A DNA stretch of 18,660 nt from Parcubacteria group bacterium Athens0714_26 (lineage in GTDB: Bacteria; Patescibacteriota; Minisyncoccia; UBA6257; 02-FULL-45-10c). Location: NCBI GenBank assembly GCA_007376745.1, contig VMGU01000003.1, positions 1 through 18,660 of the forward strand. Direction: 5' to 3'. The notes below the pieces were generated by a model, which saw only the letters and a program-made list of their open reading frames with translations, did not search any database and was not told the origin of the DNA. This document shows, in pieces, positions 13,250 to 18,660 of the stretch; position 1 is the stretch's first letter, and each line of letters starts with the position of its first letter. The translations under genes were made by a program, and so were the position numbers.

Positions 13250-14530
13250 TTAAATAAATTTATCGCTAAAATAGTCTTCCAGCTTGTTAATTTTGATTCT
13301 TTCCTGCTTCATCGTATCCCTATCCCTTACCGTAACCGCTTCATCTTTTAAGCTGTCAAAATCAACGGTGACGCAAAATGGCGTGCCTATTTCGTCCTGT
13401 GAATAATAACGTTTACCGATGTTGCCGCGGCCATCAAAAACGACCGTTAAATTTTTTCTTAAATCTTCATAAATTTGCCTAGCCAATTTAACCAATTCCG
13501 GCTTGTTGGCTAAAAGCGGGAAAACCGCAACTTTATAGGGCGCAACTTTTGGATTTAATTTCAAAACAATCCTTTCACCCTCCTCCGTATACGCATCAAG
13601 CATCAAAAACATAAATGTCCTGTCAACGCCTCCAGAAGTTTCAATGATATTGGGGATAAAGTTTTCTTTCGTTTCTGGATCAGTATAACTTAAATCCTGG
13701 CCTGAATATTTAGAATGACCGGACAAATCCCAGTCGCCGCGCCAATGAATACCCTCCATTTCTTTTCCGACGGGCGATGCCGTGTATTCAATATCAAAAG
13801 CTTTTTTGGCATAATGAGCGAGTTTTTCGTGCTTATAAAATCCGAGATTTTCCGGATGAGTGAAAATGCTTTTGTACCAATTCATCCTTTCTTCTTTCCA
13901 ATATTCAAACCGTTTCACCATTTCTGAAGGATGACAAAACCATTGCAAATCCCATTGTTCAAATTCTCTCTGTCTAAACAGAAAATTTCCGGGCGTCACT
14001 TCATTACGGAAAGCTTTTCCTATCTGGCAAATGCCAAACGGAATTTTCAAACGCGTAGTATCTAATACATTTTTATAGTCCAAATAAATTGTTTGGCATG
14101 CTTCACCCCTCAAATATGCGTTTGTTTTCTCGCCTTCAATAACTCCAAGTTGAGTTGGCACTAAAATATTAAAAACTTTTGGTTCGGTTAATAAACCACC
14201 GCAATCAGGACACTTTTCACCCTTAATATCATCCGCCTTAAAACGATGATGACATTTTTTGCATTCAACCAGAGGGTCAACAAAACTTTTAACATGACCG
14301 CTGGCCTCCCAAACTTTGGGGTTGGTAATAATAGCGCCGTCAATACCAACAATATTATCATGCTCTTTTGTCATCCAATTCCACCACAGCCGCTTAAGAT
14401 TATTTTTCATCTCCACCCCAAGCGGACCAAAATCATAAAAACCCTGCAGTCCACCGTATATTTCACTACCTGGAAAAACAAAACCCCTCCTCTTTGCCAA
14501 GCTGACAATTTTATCCATCAAATTTTCCAT
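13250..14530 (-). CDS. glyS: Glycyl-tRNA synthetase, single-chain (alpha2 dimer) type
   Basis: This class II synthetase charges tRNA-Gly. It is the homodimeric archaeal/eukaryotic and Thermus/mycoplasma type, not the bacterial alpha2-beta2 GlyQ/GlyS type. Motif 1 is in YGGLQGFYDFGPLGVEMKNN. A zinc-binding insert has cysteines 90, 93, 107 and 110. Motif 2 is GKAFRNEVTP...FRQREFEQ (171-191) and motif 3 is ETSGGVDRTF (297-306). An HGTP-type anticodon-binding domain fills about 330-426. The 426 residues make a compact version (Thermus about 506). The start ATG is followed by ENLMDKIVSLAKRRGFVFPGSEIYGG, typical of the family. There is no Shine-Dalgarno. It is first in a tight run (M16 peptidase, permease, metG, tatD, leuS). 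Confidence 0.96.
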   Translation of the reverse strand: MENLMDKIVSLAKRRGFVFPGSEIYGGLQGFYDFGPLGVEMKNNLKRLWWNWMTKEHDNIVGIDGAIITNPKVWEASGHVKSFVDPLVECKKCHHRFKADDIKGEKCPDCGGLLTEPKVFNILVPTQLGVIEGEKTNAYLRGEACQTIYLDYKNVLDTTRLKIPFGICQIGKAFRNEVTPGNFLFRQREFEQWDLQWFCHPSEMVKRFEYWKEERMNWYKSIFTHPENLGFYKHEKLAHYAKKAFDIEYTASPVGKEMEGIHWRGDWDLSGHSKYSGQDLSYTDPETKENFIPNIIETSGGVDRTFMFLMLDAYTEEGERIVLKLNPKVAPYKVAVFPLLANKPELVKLARQIYEDLRKNLTVVFDGRGNIGKRYYSQDEIGTPFCVTVDFDSLKDEAVTVRDRDTMKQERIKINKLEDYFSDKFI

Positions 14531-14580
14531 TTAAAAATATTACCAAAAAAATTACAAAAAGACCATACAAATAGTCTTCG

Positions 14581-14601
14581 CCATAAGCCATACGCTATAA
14601 G
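14581..14601. repeat. Three imperfect tandem heptamers upstream of glyS
   Basis: CCATAAG, CCATACG and CTATAAG occur in tandem at 14581-14601, followed by TAATTATGG, which can pair back with CCATAA. They lie in the 74-base gap between the DUF11-like gene and glyS. The block may be a small repeat or a weak structure. No promoter boxes stand out in this gap. Confidence 0.6.
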
Positions 14602-14604
14602 TAA

Positions 14605-16320
14605 TTATGGCTGTACTACTCCTCCTTGAGCGCCCATAGTGGAGTCATTTGGTAGAGAAGTATCTATGGCGCCACTAGACGCAGAAAGCCCCAACGAAGT
14701 AAAACTATCGGTGGCCGTCACTACAGCGTCGCTGACAAGCGGCATATATTTACCCGCAAGAGCGGCTGCGGGAGTTGCTTCAATCTGAAAAATCGCTTCA
14801 ACAAGCTGGTCAACCACGCCTTTATTGGCCGATAAACTATTTATTGACCATACTACCTGATTAGCGCTCTCGTCATAAACGGGCGCCGAGCCGAAACTGC
14901 TTTGTGAATTACCCGTAAATTTAACGCCGCCAGCCAAAGTAGCTTTTACCTGCGCGTTAGCCACGTCAACCGCGTAATTTTTTAAAATCCAATGAATGGT
15001 GAAATTTGTGGGCTGGCCGACTCTTAGAGGAATGGGGCCGCTATTTAAAACTCCGGATGCCGCATCCCTGAAATAGCCTTTGGCGTCAAGGGTTAAGTTA
15101 CCAGCGATTTTTGTTTCCAGATTAATCATATTTGAAGTTTTGCCGGCAGAAATAAAATTAGGGATAGTCGGTGATTCAATTCCAACATTAACTTTCAACG
15201 TGAAATTTTTATCGCCTAATCTGGTTATGGGATAACTCCCCTTTGTGCTGATTTTAAATTTTACAAATCCCGAACTGTGCGGCGGCAAAAAATTTAATTC
15301 CGAGGCGTTATCGGAATTCCATGACAAAGTGCCGTCTCCCGAGCTGAACGTTGCGTTAGTTTCTAAATTATTAAAATCAAAAAATGCGCCCATTAGCCGC
15401 GCTTTAATAACAACGTCACGAAGAGCCACATCCGTATTATTAGTATAGTTTATAACATAGTTAAGCGTGTCTGCCGGCTTTGATACATAATCATTTTTAT
15501 CATTTAAAAGAATCGCCAAGGAAAGCGGGGACGAGGAAATACCCAAAGACGATTCGCCCGCGCTTAAATCATAAACTCTGCCATCTAACGAAGTTTTCAG
15601 AGTGGGCTTAAAAGAAAAAGAAGAATTATCAGGACCGGTAATAGTACCTTTGATGGTAAAATTGCCGTCGGAGCCCTTTTTTAAACTTCCCAAAAGCCAC
15701 GCGTTATTGCCGCTGTCGGGCTTTAAGGTTGAGCTAATAAACGAAAAACTTGGCGGATAATCTATGGTAAGGCCCAGATCAAAAAAATCCATATCGGAAA
15801 CGTTTTTATAAACAACACTTAAAATAAATTCCTCTCCGCTGAAAACTTTTTCCGGTCCCGCTATTTGTACGGAAATACCCGAACCTTTAGCAAGTATTTC
15901 TTTTTCTTTTGTGGTTTCAAAACGTGCGGCTGTGGAAGACTGGGAATAATTCAAAACCGCTTTTATTTTTTGGGATTCACCGTCCCCTTTTAAAATAACT
16001 AGCTTGAAATTATCCGATATAAGACTTCCCTGGCCGATGTCGCCTAAATTTTTACTTTCAATAATTTTATCGGGTTTACTTCCTATAAAAGCCATTCCGT
16101 CCGGCAAATTTATCGTAACCGAAACATCTTTCAAGGTATCTCCCGATTGATTATTGAATTCCATTTTCAAATCAAAAGGAATCCCTATCATGGCTTCATC
16201 GGGGGCGCTTAACGTCAAATCTAAATTATTACTATTGTATTTACTAATAATATAGTAGGCGCTGACGCCGATAATCACAACAAGAAGCGGTATTAAAAAT
16301 TTAAGCGATTTAGACAACAT
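14605..16320 (-). CDS. Membrane-anchored extracellular protein with multiple DUF11/CARDB-like domains
   Basis: This 571-aa protein has an uncleaved-looking N-terminal helix (about 8-26, FLIPLLVVIIGVSAYYII) after a short basic start, so the rest should lie outside the membrane. It consists of about four beta-sandwich modules. Each has the DUF11/CARDB signature of a favourable-interaction strand followed by NxLPDG-type turns. They span about 33-125 (NQSGDTLKDVSVTINLPDGM), 147-245 (NVSDMDFFDLGLTIDYPPSF), 270-400 (NNTDVALRDVVIKARL) and 405-545 (LKNYAVDVANAQVKATLAGGV). The tail is low complexity and Gly/Ser-rich. Such modules occur in many CPR surface proteins. Function is unknown, with an envelope scaffold or stalk role inferred. 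It starts three bases after recO ends, implying co-transcription. There is no Shine-Dalgarno. Confidence 0.85.
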   Translation of the reverse strand: MLSKSLKFLIPLLVVIIGVSAYYIISKYNSNNLDLTLSAPDEAMIGIPFDLKMEFNNQSGDTLKDVSVTINLPDGMAFIGSKPDKIIESKNLGDIGQGSLISDNFKLVILKGDGESQKIKAVLNYSQSSTAARFETTKEKEILAKGSGISVQIAGPEKVFSGEEFILSVVYKNVSDMDFFDLGLTIDYPPSFSFISSTLKPDSGNNAWLLGSLKKGSDGNFTIKGTITGPDNSSFSFKPTLKTSLDGRVYDLSAGESSLGISSSPLSLAILLNDKNDYVSKPADTLNYVINYTNNTDVALRDVVIKARLMGAFFDFNNLETNATFSSGDGTLSWNSDNASELNFLPPHSSGFVKFKISTKGSYPITRLGDKNFTLKVNVGIESPTIPNFISAGKTSNMINLETKIAGNLTLDAKGYFRDAASGVLNSGPIPLRVGQPTNFTIHWILKNYAVDVANAQVKATLAGGVKFTGNSQSSFGSAPVYDESANQVVWSINSLSANKGVVDQLVEAIFQIEATPAAALAGKYMPLVSDAVVTATDSFTSLGLSASSGAIDTSLPNDSTMGAQGGVVQP

Positions 16321-16323
16321 ATT

Positions 16324-16812
16324 TTATGGAAAACATTTTTTACAATAAAAAGCCATATCCCGCACAGAAAATTTCTCCGGCTTTGCGGTCTGGCATCTGT
16401 CACATTTGGCAAAAGTCGGGTCAAACCCCAAAAGACTTAAAACTTCCGCCGTATTTTTATTTTCAAACTCGTTACTTAACGCTTTTTTTAAAAAATTCCA
16501 AAGCGCCAAATCCCTCTGTCCTTCGGCCGCCAATTCCTTAACTAACGAAAATATCTTTATTAAATGCGCTTGCTTCTTGTTTTGCCCGTGACTTAAGGCG
16601 TCAACCAGACGAACGCCATTTTTCTCAATAATCCGGGCGGTAACCATATTTAACGGCTGTAAATGGCCGGCCAATTTAGAAGTAATTTTACGCCCACTGG
16701 TGACTTTAGCGACAACCTTGCCCAAATCTTTAGTGAACAGATAAACCCGAGAATCAAATTCTCCCGAATCCGTTTTATCCAACACAATGGCTTCGGTGAT
16801 AGTTTCAATCAT
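16324..16812 (-). CDS. recO: DNA repair protein RecO, C-terminally short
   Basis: RecO works with RecF and RecR to load RecA onto SSB-coated single-stranded DNA and anneals complementary strands. Residues 1-75 form the OB-fold (ETITEAIVLDKTDSGEFDSRVYLFTKDLGK and SKLAGHLQPLN). Helices follow, then a zinc finger with cysteines 137, 140, 157 and 160. The 162-aa protein stops two residues after the last cysteine, whereas most RecO proteins run to about 240 residues with further C-terminal helices. The reading frame is intact and the next gene follows three bases later, so this looks like a natural short form, as in other reduced genomes. A TATAAT box lies 29 bases upstream of the start. Confidence 0.9.
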   Translation of the reverse strand: MIETITEAIVLDKTDSGEFDSRVYLFTKDLGKVVAKVTSGRKITSKLAGHLQPLNMVTARIIEKNGVRLVDALSHGQNKKQAHLIKIFSLVKELAAEGQRDLALWNFLKKALSNEFENKNTAEVLSLLGFDPTFAKCDRCQTAKPEKFSVRDMAFYCKKCFP

Positions 16813-16840
16813 AAAACAATTTTAACAAAGACTATTTATA

Positions 16841-16846
16841 ATTATA
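16841..16846 (-). promoter_or_regulatory. -10 box (TATAAT) upstream of recO
   Basis: The minus strand reads TATAAT 29 bases before the recO ATG, in the 64-base gap after the ferritin-like gene. No good -35 hexamer lies 17 bases further up. A leader this short suits a gene without a Shine-Dalgarno. Confidence 0.5.
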
Positions 16847-16876
16847 CAATAGAAAACCCCGATGACCATAAAAAAT

Positions 16877-17161
16877 TCATTCACCGGTCAAATTTTTAAT
16901 CTCCTGCTTTGCCCTGTCTATTTCCTCAACTTGTTCCTTATCTTCCCTTAAAAGCATTATTTCAAATTCGCCGACGTGAGTTTTTTCTTCTTTGGCAATA
17001 TCCAAAAAAACTTTTTTAATGTTTTCTTTGTCGGTCAAGGCCGCCAGCTGCTCATAAAGGCTCACTGCATCCAACTCGGCTATCATGCCAATTCTTAATA
17101 TCTCTTTATCTAAATCTTCTTTACTTAATTTTTTGATATCTATAGGTATTTGGGACAACAT
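16877..17161 (-). CDS. Ferritin-like protein, EncFtn type (encapsulated ferritin-like)
   Basis: This 94-aa, all-helical protein has two long helices: about 15-42 (EDLDKEILRIGMIAELDAVSLYEQLAAL) and 46-75 (ENIKKVFLDIAKEEKTHVGEFEIMLLRED). Glu29, Glu59 and His62 stand 30 and 33 residues apart. These are the same spacings as the ferroxidase ligands Glu32, Glu62 and His65 of Rhodospirillum rubrum EncFtn. The half-ferritin size also fits, because EncFtn dimerises to build a four-helix metal site. Known EncFtn proteins are cargo of encapsulin nanocompartments and oxidise ferrous iron. No typical C-terminal encapsulin targeting peptide is visible (the end is KNLTGE), and no encapsulin gene lies in the window, so a free cytoplasmic role is possible. 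Rubrerythrin-like function is the main alternative. A strong extended -10 promoter lies upstream. Confidence 0.8.
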   Translation of the reverse strand: MLSQIPIDIKKLSKEDLDKEILRIGMIAELDAVSLYEQLAALTDKENIKKVFLDIAKEEKTHVGEFEIMLLREDKEQVEEIDRAKQEIKNLTGE

Positions 17162-17209
17162 AATTCAAATTTATTATTTAAAAAGTCCGGCAAACTTTTA
17201 TTTTTTGCG

Positions 17210-17230
17210 ATTATACGAATAATTATACCA
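17210..17230 (-). promoter_or_regulatory. Promoter of the ferritin-like gene (extended -10, plus a second TATAAT)
   Basis: The minus strand reads TGGTATAAT at 17222-17230, an extended -10 about 60 bases before the ferritin-like start. A second TATAAT lies at 17210-17215. The -35 region is weak, as expected with an extended -10. The 45-60-base leader has no Shine-Dalgarno. Confidence 0.6.
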
Positions 17231-17364
17231 AATTAAACGCTAAAATTCATTAACACTTATTTATATTGACACAGAATACCGCGGGGTAACGGTAAAAATC
17301 ATTAAAACGCTTGAAAATTATTGTCACAAAGCTCCCTGGGATTTTCCTTATCCAAAAACAAAAT

Positions 17365-17380
17365 TAGCAAATTTTTGCTA
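17365..17380. repeat. Inverted repeat TAGCAAA-TT-TTTGCTA
   Basis: A perfect 7+7-base inverted repeat with a two-base centre has operator-like geometry. It lies 67 bases beyond the stop of the small membrane-protein gene and about 200 bases upstream of the ferritin-like start. The left part, TAGCAAATTTTT, also occurs at 17706-17717. Confidence 0.45.
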
Positions 17381-17446
17381 TTCTATATAAAAATCACGGA
17401 GTCCAAACGAGTTTCGGCATTTTCTTTCGGCGAAATTCGGGCGGGC

Positions 17447-17650
17447 TTATTTTTTCTTCCCAAATTTATCAAAAAGCAAAATCCGCACACCTAATAATTC
17501 AAGTCCGATAAACGCCAGCCACGAGCCGGGTGTGAGAGGAGTAATAAGAGCGGCAAAGCCAACAAGAATTAAAATAACGCCAACCGCTTTTTTGGTTCTT
17601 GACCTGTTATGGATATATTCTTTAATAATTTTGAGTAATTTCATGAACAT
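17447..17650 (-). CDS. Small two-helix membrane protein, PGPGW-like
   Basis: This 67-aa protein has a basic N-terminus (residues 1-21), then two hydrophobic helices (about 22-38 and 43-60) joined by a tight turn containing LTPGSW, and a basic end (KFGKKK). The turn resembles the PGPGW motif of a small family of putative transmembrane proteins of unknown function (known from its motif). Met1 or Met3 could be the start. Neither has a Shine-Dalgarno. An extended -10 box lies about 52 bases upstream. Both termini are predicted to be cytoplasmic. Assignment to PGPGW rather than another small hairpin membrane family is moderate. Confidence 0.65.
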   Translation of the reverse strand: MFMKLLKIIKEYIHNRSRTKKAVGVILILVGFAALITPLTPGSWLAFIGLELLGVRILLFDKFGKKK

Positions 17651-17701
17651 TTAAATAAATTATTTTGCGACAGAGACCACGGGGTATGAGTTGTCAAATT
17701 A

Positions 17702-17710
17702 ACTATAGCA
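17702..17710 (-). promoter_or_regulatory. Extended -10 (TGCTATAGT) for the small membrane protein
   Basis: On the minus strand TGCTATAGT lies about 52 bases before the ATG at 17650, directly downstream of an A/T-rich AAAAAATT tract. There is no clear -35. A TTGACA (17692-17697, minus strand) lies downstream of the box and so cannot be its -35. Confidence 0.4.
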
Positions 17711-17728
17711 AATTTTTTAACCCCAACA

Positions 17729-18660
17729 TCACGTTGCGCTCTTAGAACTGGCCCTCTCTAGGCGATCCATTATTGCCGAACCCAACCCGACCGCGGGAAT
17801 ACACTCGGCATAAATTATCTTTACTCCCGATTCATCAAGTCGATGCAATGCTAAAAACAAATTAGCAGCTGCTTCAGTCAGATCTCCTTTTTCTGACAAA
17901 ATTTCAACTGTCCGAGCTTTTATCTTTAACACTGGCCTTTTAAAAAGTAAAACGCCAACATTATTATTCAGTGGAATTTGGTTTAAAGACTTGAAAAGCT
18001 TCATAGGAGTTCTTGGCGAATAATGACTCTGTAGTTGACCCGGCGATTGAATCGTTTTTGTTTTTGATTGACGCACCACCTTACCAATAACCTTCTCAAT
18101 CTCTTCCAACGGAAGGCCACCAGGACGGAGTAAAACCGGTTTTCCTCCGACGAGCGAGAGCACGGTTGACTCAACCCCAACCGGACATTTTCCAGCGTCA
18201 AGGATTAAGTCAATTTTTTTGCCAAGCTGTTTTTCAACATGTGCGACAGTAGTCGGGCTTAGATGCCCAAAAAGATTGGCGCTGGGCGCGGCAATGGGAG
18301 TTTGGGAAAGTTTGATAAATTTACGCGCCACCGGATGAGCCGGCATTCTCACGGCAACGGTATCGAGCCCGGCTGTGACAATATCCGGAACGAGCGACGA
18401 CTTTAGGAGAACGAGCGTTAAGGGCCCTGGCCAAAATTTTTTAATCAAAGTCAGAGTTCTTTCGTCCACTTGACGCGTTAACTTGTGAAGCCACTCCATT
18501 TCGGCAATATGCACGATGAGCGGATCGAATGTGGGTCTTTTCTTTATTTTAAATATTTTTGCTATCGCCCGCGGATTTAATGCATCGGCACCAAGCCCGT
18601 AAACCGTTTCGGTGGGAAAAGCCACCAGTCCGCCATTTTTAATGATGCTGGCCGCGAGTT
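17729..18660 (-). CDS. Threonylcarbamoyl-AMP synthase (Sua5/YwlC type), 5' end outside window
   Basis: The enzyme makes threonylcarbamoyl-adenylate from threonine, bicarbonate and ATP, the first step of tRNA t6A37 modification at ANN-decoding tRNAs. The YrdC-type domain is clear: AFPTETVYGLGADALN, KIKKRPTFDPLIVHI, FWPGPLTLVL, PIAAPSANLFGHLSPT and GVESTVLS...LLRPG. A linker (about SPGQLQSHYSPRTP) leads to a C-terminal Rossmann-like Sua5 domain, so this is the long Sua5 form, not short TsaC. The frame continues open to the window edge (LAASIIKNGGLVAFPTE), so the start lies beyond 18660. The GTG at 18625 is internal. It ends in TGA, with no terminator hairpin. Confidence 0.94.
   Translation of the reverse strand, partial: LAASIIKNGGLVAFPTETVYGLGADALNPRAIAKIFKIKKRPTFDPLIVHIAEMEWLHKLTRQVDERTLTLIKKFWPGPLTLVLLKSSLVPDIVTAGLDTVAVRMPAHPVARKFIKLSQTPIAAPSANLFGHLSPTTVAHVEKQLGKKIDLILDAGKCPVGVESTVLSLVGGKPVLLRPGGLPLEEIEKVIGKVVRQSKTKTIQSPGQLQSHYSPRTPMKLFKSLNQIPLNNNVGVLLFKRPVLKIKARTVEILSEKGDLTEAAANLFLALHRLDESGVKIIYAECIPAVGLGSAIMDRLERASSKSAT

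Larger units (their letters stand above)
17162..17446. other. Longest gene-free stretch (285 bases) with promoters and small repeats
   Basis: The stretch contains the ferritin-like gene's promoter, a GACA-CAGAATACC-GCGGGGTA segment (17268-17288), and a perfect inverted repeat TAGCAAA-TT-TTTGCTA (17365-17380). Parts of the last two reappear in the next gap (17671-17718). I see no reading frame or RNA gene in it. Confidence 0.5.

Noticed and set aside
17365..17380. Terminator of the small membrane-protein gene
   Set aside because: The stem is AT-rich with a two-base centre and no T-run follows on the minus strand. Operator-like or chance symmetry is more likely.

Overview
This window most likely comes from a member of the Candidate Phyla Radiation (Patescibacteria), probably a Parcubacteria-type genome; this is an inference. 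The supporting signs are an AT-rich genome (roughly 40% GC by eye), very tight gene packing, compact versions of housekeeping enzymes (LeuRS 824 aa, RecO 162 aa), almost no Shine-Dalgarno sequences, GC-rich palindromic repeats between and inside genes, and large surface proteins built from DUF11-like and fibronectin-III-like modules. TGA is used as an ordinary stop by several clearly bounded genes, so the glycine recoding known from Gracilibacteria/Absconditabacteria is not supported.

Left part, plus strand (1-5909): the 3' end of a tRNA (probably Ser), a palindromic repeat, an HtrA-type protease without an export signal, and a terminator. Next is a self-contained transcription unit with a strong extended -10 promoter and two small overlapping genes for a membrane protein and a secreted protein. 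These are the only two genes in the window with perfect Shine-Dalgarno sites, and the unit ends in two tandem hairpins. A giant surface protein follows (signal peptide, DUF11-like head, eight ~104-residue FnIII-like repeats, DUF11-like stalk, C-terminal membrane anchor). Its eighth repeat is broken by a frameshift. A bidirectional terminator separates this gene from the convergent minus-strand block.

Middle, minus strand (5949-14530): leuS, tatD, metG, an AI-2E/PerM family permease, an M16 zinc peptidase and glyS, in transcriptional order glyS to leuS. Spacing between genes is 6 to 90 bases. The block combines three aminoacyl-tRNA synthetases with quality-control hydrolases. Palindromic repeat elements have been inserted in frame inside leuS (about 20 codons) and tatD (about 25-28 codons), much like Rickettsia palindromic elements.

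Right part, minus strand (14605-18660): a membrane-anchored multi-domain DUF11-like protein, a short recO, a 94-aa ferritin-like protein whose Glu/Glu/His spacing matches encapsulated ferritin (EncFtn), a small two-helix membrane protein, and the 5'-truncated gene for threonylcarbamoyl-AMP synthase (Sua5/TsaC). Extended or near-consensus -10 boxes precede several of these genes. No CRISPR array, transposase, integrase or phage gene was found. No gene-free stretch exceeds 300 bases; the longest (17162-17446) holds promoters and small repeats.
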